Of a stretch of DNA of 64,000 bases, positions 50,426 through 61,720 are shown piece after piece. The notes beneath the pieces are model-generated. The model worked only from the letters and a program-made list of their open reading frames with translations. It was not told where the DNA came from and made no database searches. The position numbers were made by a program, and so were the translations under genes. Numbering within the stretch: position 1 is the stretch's first letter; the number at the start of each line of letters is the position of its first letter. Location: assembly GCA_002914845.1 (NCBI GenBank), contig JXTC01000378.1:177482-241481 (forward strand), given 5' to 3'. This DNA is from Trema orientale (Eukaryota > Streptophyta > Magnoliopsida > Rosales > Cannabaceae).

Positions 50426-51508
50426 AGGGGAAAAAAAAATTTCTCATGTCAATATCTTCATTGGCATATTAGATAATATCTGTTATATTATTTTACAGCG
50501 GCAATAACTTCTATTTGAATTTTGTCTATAATCTGTAGTCTCTATCCCATACTGTGTTGTGAATGATGTTGTTTGTGTTGAAGTTCCTTTAACAATTTCA
50601 AAAGTTGTAGGGCCAAATTTGTCATTGAACCAAAGAAAGTGACGATGGACAAGGATTGTGCTAAAAAGTAAATTCAAAGAACTTCAACTAGGGGTAAAAA
50701 AGAGTAGCCAAATTCTCAATTATTTCACAGGACTAGTGCAATTATAATCACAAGACTGGCGCAATTATATTCACAGACAAAGATGCTTCAAGAATCAGGA
50801 ATGTAATGATTTGCAATTTTTCCTCAGCTCAATAGCAACGAAGAAAATTCTACCATTCTGAATAATAACAAAGAATAATATCAAGGATCCCGAGTCTTAT
50901 CCCAAGTTTATAATACGAGTGAATTGTCATTATGTAATTGGTCATCTTATTAAATTTATTTGTAGTAAGTTATATTATACTAATTGAATAATGATAATTC
51001 ATATATCACGTATATTGGTATTAAAAATTTGGTACAATAGTTGAAATCTATATTATCCTAATAACAAATTGTACATGGTAGAATATGTTGACATGAGATT
51101 AGGATATAATATTTTAGTAATATGTTTGGTTTAAACTTTAAAATGTGTAACTAAACTTTAAAAGCAGCTTGTAATACCTAAAGTTTTCCCTTCAACATCG
51201 CTACTATTGAGTAAAGAACCACCTTGTTTCCCAGCTGTTACTATCAGGTTATACAATTTGCATTATCAAATCAAAAGTCTGTCACCAACATATTAACCTC
51301 ACCTATTAAATTTTGACTAATTATACTTATAGCTTAATTAGTTATCACACCCAATCTCTTAACCCTTTAATTTCAAGTTCATATTCTCATGAGTGTTTGA
51401 AAATATGACATCAATGATCAAACCACAATGATCATAAATGTTGTCAAGGCGGTAGTTGGAGTGGATGTAGGTCACTCCAAATATCTTACTAAAAGAGAAA
51501 GTTTAAGT

Positions 51509-52789
51509 ATAGATGTTAACTGAGTTGTGCCGTGCTGGCTCAGACGTATTTAGCTACGACACATTCATGCCTCGTGCTGTGCTAGCCCAGGCATGATTAG
51601 TAATCGTGTCGTGCTGTACCTGGCCTGTTATGTGCATGTGTTTGTGCTGTGTCTTGTTAGATTTCGTGCCTTAATTGTGTCGTTAATGTTCCATTCTCGT
51701 GCTTGTCTATTTTCAGACCTAATTGTTCCCGTTTGCGACATTTATGTAATTACCATACTTAATCGGGCCCGTTTTCGATATTGTGCTATTTTCCATGCAT
51801 AATCGTGTTCGTTGCCGACATTGTGCTATTTCTATTCCTAATCGTTCTCGTTTATGATATTATGCTATTTTCGTACTAATTGCACCCGTTGACACTATGT
51901 TATTTCCATGCCTAATCGTGCTTGTTTTTTATTATGTTATTCTTGTGTCTAATCTTATCTTCTTTTAATATCATATACGATTTCAAGCCTAATTATTTCC
52001 ATTTTCAAACTCTTATTGTTCTTGTTCCATAATCGTGTTCATTGTTCATTTTTCTTTTTCAAATTTAGTTGTTGTAATACTATTATGCATATTTTCTTTT
52101 AAGTAATTATGAATTATGAATTGTTAATTATTACATAATAAAAAGAAATTATTTAAAAATCAAGATAGCTTTTATATAAAAATAAATCTATATTGAAATA
52201 TTAGAGTGTATGCGAGAAATGATAAATAATTTAAATTCCTATAGTTTAAGTATATTTCAACTAAATTAGTGCACACTCAAGTTATATCTAAATGTATAAC
52301 TTAAAAGTTATGACACTTACCTAAATTGTTTAATCTTTTAAAGATTTTCTATTAGAGATGAGTTTTGCCTTAGATTCTTAATATTTTGAGCTCTTTGGCC
52401 CAAGCTTATTAAATTTTGGAACTTTTTTTGCTTTAAAAAAATTTAGAATTTGACATAATATTTATTATAGATAACTTTTAATTTTTATTTTTTTTAATCT
52501 TTTTTTACACTTATATTAAAATTATGCCAAAAAAATTAAAATAAATTTAATTTAAGTATATTTTTTGTAAACTAATTATTTTTTTAATCGTGCGTGCATT
52601 GCCTGATATTCATGTCTGTCTGTCATGTGTCATGCTGTGCCGGTCCGGGCACATTTACTTATCATGTCATGCCAAACCGAACACAGTTGTTAATCGTCGG
52701 TGCCATACACGGTTATCAATCATATTGTGCCGTACTATACCGACTTATAATTGTGCCGTATCTGTGCCGGCTCATTTTGACACCACTAG
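51509..52789. mobile_element. Non-autonomous hAT-type element with near-perfect 8-bp target duplication
   Basis: The left flank GTTTAAGT (51501-51508) and right flank GTTTAAGA (52790-52797) match at 7 of 8 positions, the target-duplication size of hAT elements. The right end, read inward, is CTAGTGGTGTCAAAATGAGC and the left end is ATAGATGTTAACTGAGTTG, an imperfect inverted pair. Both ends carry subterminal GTGCCGTGC/GTGCCGG phrases (51527-51620 and 52630-52770). The interior has decayed CGTG/AATCGT repeats and no protein. Length is about 1.28 kb. Confidence 0.6.
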
Positions 52790-53370
52790 GTTTAAGATTT
52801 GAAGCTTCATCCTATCCTTTGGAGATATGAGAACGTGAAAATGCCATCCTAGATTCCTTATTTTCAGGAGAAAAAGAATAATTAAAATAAACCACAATAA
52901 TAAGTAACATAATTTAGAAGTTATCTTGAGGATATAATTATATTGAAGAGTAAAAATAAATAAATAAATAAATGTTTGAGAGTGCACGGTGATGAGGTGA
53001 ACCAACCACCATTATTTACACACCGACGTTGGTGAGTGGTCTGGTGACCCAAACTCACACGATTTTCCACTCTCAAAGTCTCAAGTCCAGCCCTAGCACA
53101 CGTCGCTCGTTGCCCCACGTTCTCAAAACAATCCAAAAATCTTAAAAAGAAAAAGAAAAAAGCTGAAAAAAACAGAAACCGTCCTTCCCATCCAACTGTT
53201 ACTCTCTACCCGATACTAATACACACTATAATACTATTACTCTCTCACACTCAGCTCACTCTCCTCCTCTTCTCCACCATATTCATTCGCAAAGGCTTCA
53301 TTTCTCAAGAAAGTGAGGAAAAAAAAGGTAGATTCTCATACCCTTTTGCCATTTTAGCTAAAGCCTAAAG

Positions 53371-53440
53371 CTCTCTCTCTCTCTCTCTCTCTCTTTCTTT
53401 AGTGTAAGCCACTCTCTCTCTCTCTTTCTCTCTCTTATTT
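53371..53440. repeat. CT microsatellites in the GH3 5' leader
   Basis: A (CT)12 run (53371-53394) and a second CT-rich run (53412-53434) lie upstream of the GH3 start codon. Such pyrimidine runs are frequent in plant 5' UTRs and their introns. Confidence 0.9.
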
Positions 53441-53822
53441 TATTCTTATTCTGCAGTTTTAGGCACATATATTCTTGTCCTTGCTTTTGTGAATGTGTTT
53501 GATGATATTCCTGTTTGGCTGATCAGAAAAAATCTGTGTAAGAAAGTAACTTGATGGGTTATTTTGATTCTTTATTGTTTGTTGTCTGTTTGTTTCATTT
53601 CTTTCCCATTTTGCTGTGAATACAAAATTGGTGAAGTTTTGAACTGAGCTTGGAAGTTGCATTGCTAGTTTAAGCTTCAATAAGCTTGTATAGCTTTCTT
53701 TTTCGATTTTTCTGCAGTTTCTGAGTAACCAAACAGAAAAATGTGAATGTAATAGTGATATCCTTTTGTGATTTCTCTCTGGGTTATTGCCAGAGTAGAA
53801 GAAGCTACTGGAGGGAGTGATA

Positions 53823-56800
53823 ATGGCTAGGGTTTCAGCGTCATTGGTGGCTTTAATGTGGCTATGGTGGTGGGCGGCTATGGTGGAGGCAGAGTACTTG
53901 AGGTACAAAGATCCGAAACAACCGGTGGCGATTCGGTTGAGGGACCTTCTTGGCCGTATGACCCTTGAAGAGAAAATTGGTCAGATGGTTCAGATTGACA
54001 GGAGTGTTGCCAATGTCTTGACAATGAGAACTTTCTCTATTGGTAATATATATACACCTCTGCTTCTTAGTTATTTGTGTCTTTCTTTTCTTCTTTTATT
54101 TTTTTATTTTTTTATAGTATGACAAATGTCCATACGTGTACCTATATGTATGTAATTAATTCTAATCTGTCTATATTGCTGCAATATCCACTTTAAAGTA
54201 ACTGATTCAATTTATAGCTTCATATAAAGTTTATTTCAAGCTGTTACCTTTGGAACAAAACTGTCAACATACAGTTTTGTGTAATTTAATCTCCAAGTGC
54301 AATTGTGATTCGAGGCATTTGCATCAGCAATGATTTTGCAGTTCCTGCAGTTTGCTCTGAACACCAAAGTCTGAAGCTACATTTCCCATAGTGCTTGATC
54401 ATTTTTGAAAACTGGCATTGCTTACAAAAGCTATGTAGAGTATATAGCCGTGCTTTCGAGGTGCTAATAATATCAAAGTTACTTCATTTTAACATACATT
54501 TGATTGTGAGCTCATTATCCATACTTCTCAAATTCTATATCATTATAATGTTTTGTCATATATTGGTTAAGGAAAAGGACAGGAATTTGGAGAATTCAAC
54601 GAAAAGACTCTTGGTTTTATGCTTATAAACTCCCGAGTTATACCATCTCCAAACCCATGTGATATTAAGTTCTTGTGGTGCTTTCTATGAGTTTGAACTA
54701 GAAAAATATCATTTTCTCTTGTTTCTGGTACCGTTGCATCTTTCCATACCAAATGCGTGCTTCTTTTGTGACGACTCTGATCTGGAGTTTGGTTTAACCA
54801 AACACTGCATAGAACAAGTTGAACATTTGTGTTTAATGTCTGGGCAGCACCCAAAAGTTGGCCATGTTGACATCTTGAAAATGATGAAAGAAAAGAGTGA
54901 AGGAAATGGGATTGCTTCAATAAAAGACATGACAGACATTGATATTTACAGGTAGTGTATTGAGTGGGGGAGGCAGCACACCACTTCCTGAGGCTAGTGC
55001 CCAAGACTGGGTTAATATGATAAATGAATTTCAGAAGGGAGCTCTGGCTAGTCGTTTGGGAATTCCAATGATATATGGCATTGATGCTGTCCATGGACAC
55101 AATAATGTGTATAATGCTACAATATTTCCGCACAACATTGGCCTTGGAGCTACAAGGCAAGTAGTAACTGATTTACATCCTTACTCTTTACTGTTATAAC
55201 TTTGTCCTTATAAGCTCTACTTTGTTCCCAATTCAATTTAGTTTTCTTATTGTCACTCTTCAAGTTTCAGTTAGTGATATGCTTATAATCTATGACTTGG
55301 AATTGGGAGATGTTTTTGCTATTTTTTTCATATTTTTGTAATTTCTCATTTATACAGGGATCCTGATCTGGCTCGAAGGATTGGTGCTGCTACTGCTCTA
55401 GAAGTCAGAGCTACTGGGATTCCTTATGTCTTTTCTCCATGCATTGCGGTAACAGATAAATAACTTTCACTGTGTACTTTATATGGGTGTTTGTATCATG
55501 ACTTCTGTAAATCTGAAACTTTTGCTGCAGGTCTGTAGAGATCCTAGATGGGGCCGATGTTATGAAAGCTATAGTGAGGATCACAAAATTGTGCAAGAAA
55601 TGACGGAGATCATTCCAGGTTTACAAGGAGATATTCCTGCTAATTACCGGAAAGGAGTTCCATATGTTGGTGGAAAGTATGACTTCTAGTCTTCTACAGA
55701 GATAAAGAGTACTTCTTTTGATTTATTTTCTTGACTTTTCTTTTATGATGTTTTCCTTAGCAATGTGGTTCTTGTTGCCTTTGTTTTTCCATTACTTCTC
55801 TGGAAAACCAAAGACATATCAATGATGACATACCCATATGTTTTTGTTAAATCTTATATCTGCAGGACCAAGGTTGCTGCCTGCGCAAAGCACTTTGTAG
55901 GTGATGGTGGGACAATCAAGGGCATCAACGAGAACAACACTTTAACTGACATGCATGGCTTGCTTAGCATCCACATGCCTGCCTATTCTGATTCAGTTAT
56001 CAAGGGTGTCTCCACGGTCATGATTTCCTACTCCAGTTGGAATGGAGAAAAGATGCATGCCAACCGCGAGCTAGTTACTGGCTTCCTCAAAGATACCCTT
56101 AAATTTAAGGTTGAGTTCATCTTATATTTCATGCTTATTGAAGTTTTCTATTAATTATCTGGGTTAGTCATTTGATCAGATGGATGCTGACTACCTGTAG
56201 CTGAATTCTGTCCTTTCATATGGATCAAGATGCCATCATGAACACCCAACTGATTCCATTTGTGTTAGGCCTAGATGCCAACATAAACACCCAATTGATT
56301 CCCTTTGCGTTAAATATGTAGTGATTTCAAAGGAATCTTTCCTGACAGATTATACAGTTTGCAATATTATTGCTTAGTGATATTTTGCGTATCTTACCCA
56401 AAATCTCTCAGCATTAGATTCAGAGCTTAACTCAGTAAATTCTCAGCATCTAACAATTGTATTTTAATAGATTTAGTCAGTTCCATTTCTTTTATATTTG
56501 CTTCTTGTGTTGTTTTTCAATCAAATTAACCTTCATTCTTCTGCTTTCTTTTCTACTTTTGTCTCGACTACTCATGTATCTTTCCAAAAATCTTAAATGC
56601 GCTTCTTCTTCATCTAATGCTTTAGATGTGGCAATTCATTTTCACTTCACTACCTCGCTTTCACGTTGAATCCTTTATTTTGAAAAGGAATGTCTCCTCA
56701 AATGCTATGTATGATTCAGGGGAAAATTCAATTCGACATTTCCTTGTTTTCAAGTACTCAAAGTACACTTTTTTTTGGCTAAGAATTCATCATAATCCAT

Positions 56801-59404
56801 GGTGTTTTATTTGTATTTTCTCTTACATATGGGAGAAGTGAGAAATTGTGGAAGAATATGGCTAGTACAGTCCATCAAGAGGAGAGAGGTTTTTATCCTT
56901 TGACAATGTAGTTCTGATTTGTCAAAAGAAGTATTCTCAAATGTTTGACCTGAGATTGATAAGTTCATGTTCTTTTTGATAAGTTCATGTTCTTTTCCTT
57001 TTTCTTTTCATTTATTTCTTTAATATTAACAGTGGATTAGGAATATTTTACCTGTTGCCAAACGTACTTGGTATTTAAATGGAAACAAATTTTCTGACGA
57101 AGATTTTATGTCAATCCAAACTGATCTCTAACATCAATTCTTTTTCTTAGTTAAGATTCTCGACCTGAGATGCTAATTGTTATTTATGCTTCCAACTTTG
57201 TAATCAGTATCAACTATCAAGTTGGTGTCTTTGTTTCTCTTGACTGTATTTGTCTCTAGCCAGCATTGACTCACAGTATCTCATGCCAACCGCGCTTGGT
57301 GTTTTGGTTGAAATTCAGGGTTTTGTTATCTCAGATTGGGAAGGAATTGACAGAATTACTTCACCACCACATGCTAATTACACATACTCTGTCCAAACTG
57401 CAGTTCAAGCTGGCATTGACATGGTTAGTGGTTGATATTAAACTCAGCTTGGAAATAAAGGAAAGAAGTCATATTTCTGCTGTTTTTTCCTTTGCATAAA
57501 AGTCGCAAAGTTGGATGAAAAACAAGACTACAAAACTCTTACATTTGATTCTGTATTTACAGGTTATGGTTCCTTACAACTACAGTGAGTTCATTAATGA
57601 TCTTACCAACCTGGTTAAGAACAATATCATCCCCATCGATAGAATTAATGATGCTGTGGAGCGGATTTTACTTGTTAAGTTCAACATGGGTCTTTTTGAG
57701 AACCCGTTGGCTGATTATAGCTTAGTCAATGAACTTGGAAGCCAGGTAGGTTTACTGAAAATCAACTATCACCATTACAAATTCCAAGGGCATGAATTCT
57801 TATCAAATTCCAAGACTAAATTTTTGTCTCATTATCCTTTATGTCATGCTCAACGGCAAAATGTAGCTTCAAATATCCCTTTGTCTTTCTTTATGAATGT
57901 TATAAAAAATTTGCATTTGGGAAAATTCCATACATGAATGAAAATTCGGTGCTTAATCAGGCACACAGAGACTTGGCAAGGGAGGCAGTAAGAAAATCAT
58001 TGGTGCTGCTAAAGAACGGAAAAAATGATACTAGTCCAGTACTACCCCTTTCCAAGAAGGTTCATAAAATCCTAGTTGCTGGTAGTCATGCTGATAATTT
58101 GGGTTACCAGTGTGGTGGGTGGACAATTACATGGCAAGGATTCAGTGGTAACAACTTTACAAGAGGTATTTTCCCTTTTCATACTTGTAATTTGCATGTA
58201 TGACTTTGTTATTTGCATGTAATACTGCATATTACTTTGACGGAAGAAGAATTTTTCTATTTTGTTACTGAGATTTCTTGTAGATGAAGAATCAGACTGG
58301 TGAGTTTGGTATTAGAAGGGTAATGTTAGGCTCAATCTTTAGGAGTATTTGCCCTATTATAGGGCGCGTTTGGTATAGGATTCGAATCCTATTCTATAAA
58401 TCTAGAAAAGCTCTCATGTAGAAAGTTCTTACCAAATGCACCCATAGTGTCTTTGTGAATCATGGGTTGGGGTCAAATTTCATATCAACTAATTGGTAGT
58501 TTGCTCTTTGATCTTTCCTTTAAGGTGCCTTAGCCGATAGCCATGTAAGCATGTGATGAGTACACAGCCATGCTATTCAATTTTCTGTGTTATTCCATGT
58601 GATTGATCCTCATTTGTTGAACTTACATTAAAAATACTTTTGGCGTTGTCCTTTAGAGGTTATTAATTCCTTGAAGGCTTGAAACAAGCGTAGCAACAAT
58701 AGTGATGGACCATTAGACTTCTTTTCCATGAGCAGGAACTACTATCCTTGATGCTATAAAATCAACCGTTGATCCGAGCACAGAGATAATCTACAATGAC
58801 AACCCTGATGCTGAATTTGTCAAGTCCAACAACTTTGCATATGCCATTGTTGTTGTTGGCGAGCACCCTTATGCTGAAAGTGCAGGGGACAGCACAACCC
58901 TCACAATGGCGGATCCTGGGCCCAATGTTATCAGCAATGTCTGCCAGGCCATAAAGTGTGTGATTGTTGTCATTTCTGGCAGACCTATTGTGATTGAACC
59001 ATATCTTTCTTCAATGGATGCCCTGGTGGCAGCATGGTTGCCAGGATCTGAAGGACAAGGTATTGCTGATGTCCTTTTTGGGGACTATGGATTCAGTGGA
59101 AAGCTTCCAAGAACATGGTTCAAAACCATAGATCAACTGCCAATGAATTATGGTGATCCACACTATGATCCACTCTTCCCTCTTGGGTTTGGACTCAAAA
59201 CTGAGTCAGTTAAAGAGCTTGTGGCAAGGTTGGTTTCCACTAATTGTTAATCTCCCACATTTGCTCTGAGTAGTAGCACTATTGCTTTAACTGGTTGATT
59301 ATGCCATCTATAGGTCTACATCAGCTGGTGTTGTTGGAAGGCCATTTGCTCTTCTCATGACGGCTTCCCTAATTATCAGTTTATTATTCAGAGGTATAAT
59401 TTAA
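53823..59404 (+). CDS. Glycoside hydrolase family 3 beta-glucan exohydrolase / beta-glucosidase, 10 exons
   Basis: This is a secreted or wall enzyme removing terminal glucose from beta-glucans and related substrates. Exons are 53823-54042, 54952-55156, 55358-55448, 55531-55676, 55866-56109, 57319-57423, 57563-57745, 57961-58165, 58736-59228 and 59314-59404. They total 1983 nt (660 aa). All introns are GT-AG except intron 2, which is GC-AG (AG|GCAAGT at 55157); using the nearby GT would shift the frame into a stop. A signal peptide is visible ([20 protein letters not shown], cleavage near VEA/EY). The family pattern is clear: [32 protein letters not shown], nucleophile Asp in ISDWEG (about residue 308), general acid/base Glu in GEHPYAES (about 514), PRTWFK, and [11 protein letters not shown]. 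The last exon encodes a hydrophobic tail that could be a GPI-attachment signal. Alternative use of a donor at 59394 and an acceptor ending 59513 would give nearly the same C-terminus. Synteny points to the At5g04885 orthologue. Confidence 0.93.
58362..58443. mobile_element. Tiny MITE in GH3 intron 8
   Basis: The terminal inverted repeats GGGCGCGTTTGGTA (58362-58375) and TACCAAATGCACCC (58430-58443) match at 12 of 14 positions and are flanked by ATA on both sides. These ends resemble those of PIF/Harbinger- or hAT-type MITEs (GGGxGCGTTTGGT). The element is only 82 bp and contains the palindrome ATAGGATTCGAATCCTAT. Confidence 0.6.
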
Positions 59405-59867
59405 ATTGATCTGGTCATTCGTTCTAGATAATAATAATAAAAAAATCTCATCTCTCTTGTTGCAGTAATGTCATTTGTTAAATTGATCCCTAACTTCAGT
59501 TGTGTAATTACAGGGTGATAAAGTTCTTGAGCAGCTGCAAATTTGAATTTTTGGGGGTTCTGATGGTTGATTTAGCTTATAGTAGACAGTGTCTTCCCAA
59601 GTGGTAGAAGTTTATTTAAGTGGTAGATTAGAGTAGACGCAGACACCATTATTTTTGAAACATGTGGTAGGAATCACTGGCAGCAGGACCTTTTTAGCAT
59701 TTACTATCTCAGCCATTATTTCTCCTCCCCTTACAATGTATTATGCTATGTTCTTTCACCACAATTTCCCTTGAGTGAAATTGGACAAGATGAAGAGCTT
59801 CAGGCTATTTTCTCTAGAGCTCATAATGATTAATCTCTTCTAATCATATTTCATATTCTCATTTGTG

Positions 59868-59900
<33 letters not shown>

Positions 59901-60792
59901 CACGTGTGTGTATGTGTTCATATTTATATATAAAACTAGAGTTAAAGCCAAGTCTTTGATTTGGATTGAAAAGAGGATTTGAATAGGACCTGCAATGTCA
60001 TAACATGGTAAATTGTATCTATTGCTAACATTTATTCTCAGGATAAAGTATGTTAATTGTGGTGTAAATTATAGCTGAATTAATTTTTATATTTTCAACC
60101 AAGGGCCAATTCTGGTTTACTTAAATGCATAATATCAAACACACATTGTATCCTATAAGACACTTATTTCTTATACCTTGAAAGAAAAGGTGACAGGTGA
60201 CAGGTGACAGGTGACAGGTGACAGGTGACAAGTGACAAAATATCATTGTTATTTGTTTTGTTATTTGCAATTATATGCAATTTGGATAAAAACTTTACTG
60301 AATTTTGTCTTTTGTTTCTCTTCTAATACACTTCTATATATATGTATAGTAATGCACAATCGGCAGAAAAGGACAAGCTAAGTTAAATTTTAATTCAATT
60401 AACGTAAGTATTTTGTTACTGGAAGTTCTGAGAGAGCTTGGCATATTATTCCATTATAACATCAAAAAGCAATTTCCCAGGCCAGGGCCAGGATTCCATG
60501 CGGCCAGTATTATTATGAGAAAAGCCCAGAATATGTACTATTTAAAGAAAAATTGGGTTTTTTATTTTTTAATTTTTTAATTTTTTTAATTTTAATTTTA
60601 ATTTTTATTTTTATATATCTCTGGAAATAATAGTAAAGTGCAATTTTTGTTTTTTCTTATAACATTGCAAAATATGAAATTAAGAAAAGCACAATGTGAA
60701 CAGGAAAGAAAAAACATAAACTGATCATATAATAATACATATTATTGCTGTAAAATTTATCACATAGTCATAGCATAATTGATCAACACTAA
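59405..60792. other. Convergent intergenic region between GH3 and RING genes
   Basis: The region holds the GH3 3' UTR, a (CT)n run followed by CACGTGTGTGTATGTG (about 59873-59917), and a heptamer array (60189-60237, separate entry). It also holds AT-rich homopolymer DNA around 60555-60620. No gene was found. Confidence 0.7.
60189..60237. repeat. Heptamer tandem repeat GGTGACA x6 plus one variant
   Basis: Six perfect GGTGACA units (60189-60230) are followed by one AGTGACA unit. It is a simple minisatellite in intergenic DNA. Confidence 0.97.
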
Positions 60793-61581
60793 TTATTGGG
60801 TCTCGGTCGGCATTGCGTAGCGGCACAACGGGCACAAGTGACTGGTCTCTAACCACCGCACAATACAATCCTTGTGATAAACATGAGAGCAAGGCATCTG
60901 CACGACCTTCCGATCATCCTCACAACATTGATCTTCAAACCACAACTTCTCCATACAGACGCTGCATTGTTGTTGTTGCTGCTGTTCTGATGTCGTATCC
61001 CAACTGATGATGATTTCATCACCGCCGTTGTAATGGTTCAACTCCTTTAGGGCTTCGATGGACAACTTAGTAGCCGGAACTGTCCGAATAATTAGCGACT
61101 GATCCGCGTATTCTTCCTCCTCCTCCTCCTCCTCCGCGTCATCGTCGTAGAGATCAATCATGGCGGAAACGCGTAGGGAGAGAGTGAGAACCCTAGATGC
61201 AGCGAAGCGAGGTTGGGTGGCGGTGGCCAAAGCGAAAGACGATATTTGCAACGCTAGCTCGCCGGTGAAGTCCGGCTCCACCCCTATCCTGCGGAGGATT
61301 TCTTGTGTGATTCGAGAAGAGTTGGCTAAGTAGTTGCGACGGGGCAGTATAAGCCACTCTTGGTACGTTTCGAAGGGAATGTTGTTGTTATCGACATTAT
61401 TAATGGAGCGAAGAACATGAACAAATTCGATGCGAAAGGCGAAATAACATTCCTGCTGTTGGAGGAGGGGAGCCTGGTAGATGGAAAGAGGATTCGCAAG
61501 AGGGGTGCTAGTAGTGGTACTGTCGTCGTTTTCTTGGTCAACAAGACTCATAGAGCACTCATAAGAAGCACGGATCGCCAT
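60793..61581 (-). CDS. RING-H2 finger protein, probable E3 ubiquitin ligase, single exon
   Basis: This is an intronless 262-aa protein. The C-terminal RING-H2 finger (about residues 206-253) shows CSVC, then CSHVYHKDC, then CPLC, with the Trp (VRWLE) that usually contacts the E2 enzyme. The family transfers ubiquitin from E2 to a substrate; the substrate here is unknown. The N-terminal two thirds have no known domain that I recognise. They include a Glu-rich run (about 149-157, from GAG/GAA repeats at about 61110-61134) and a Gln run just before the RING (about 200-205). No signal peptide or membrane segment is evident, so it is probably nuclear or cytosolic. The start at 61581 is the first ATG, with a TATA box about 80 bp upstream. 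Intronless RING-H2 genes are a large, fast-changing plant family, so I give no symbol. Confidence 0.88.
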   Translation of the reverse strand: MAIRASYECSMSLVDQENDDSTTTSTPLANPLSIYQAPLLQQQECYFAFRIEFVHVLRSINNVDNNNIPFETYQEWLILPRRNYLANSSRITQEILRRIGVEPDFTGELALQISSFALATATQPRFAASRVLTLSLRVSAMIDLYDDDAEEEEEEEEYADQSLIIRTVPATKLSIEALKELNHYNGGDEIIISWDTTSEQQQQQQCSVCMEKLWFEDQCCEDDRKVVQMPCSHVYHKDCIVRWLETSHLCPLCRYAMPTETQ

Positions 61582-61662
61582 TGTTCTTAATGCTTTGGGA
61601 AAATTATATAGTATACTAGTGTATGGTTGTTTTGTATAATGTAAAACGCCAAAAAGGGTTTG

Positions 61663-61670
61663 TATTTATA
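61663..61670 (-). promoter_or_regulatory. TATA box of the RING-H2 gene
   Basis: TATAAATA on the minus strand lies 82 bp before the start codon, consistent with a transcription start about 50 bp before the ATG. Confidence 0.55.
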
Positions 61671-61672
61671 AT

Positions 61673-61720
61673 AGGAAAGGAGAGGAGAGGAGAGGAGAGG
61701 AGAGAAGAGGAAAGGAAAGG
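61673..61720. repeat. (GGAGA)n purine repeat beside the RING TATA box
   Basis: GGAGA units and their variants form a purine strand directly upstream of the TATA box (a CT-rich strand in the direction of the gene). Similar GA/CT elements occur in plant core promoters. Confidence 0.85.

Larger units (their letters stand above)
41726..53822. other. 12-kb transposon-rich interval between RTM2-like and GH3 genes
   Basis: The interval contains the promoters of two divergent genes (RTM2-like leftwards, GH3 rightwards), far apart. In between lie an LTR-like fragment (42491-43480), nested hAT-type debris (44060-49660) with a broken transposase, and a non-autonomous hAT element (51509-52789). At 49660-51500 I see only AT-rich DNA with a homopurine tract (about 50358-50425) and no gene. 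The segment 53140-53820 is the likely GH3 5' UTR, with CT microsatellites and a probable 5' UTR intron (about 53330-53793, ending TTGCCAG). Confidence 0.6.

Noticed and set aside
54567..55160. 197-codon minus-strand open frame
   Set aside because: It is antisense to GH3 exon 2 and intron 1, with no domain.
60189..60237. Short regular repeats as a CRISPR-like array
   Set aside because: Units are directly adjacent heptamers without spacers, in plant DNA.
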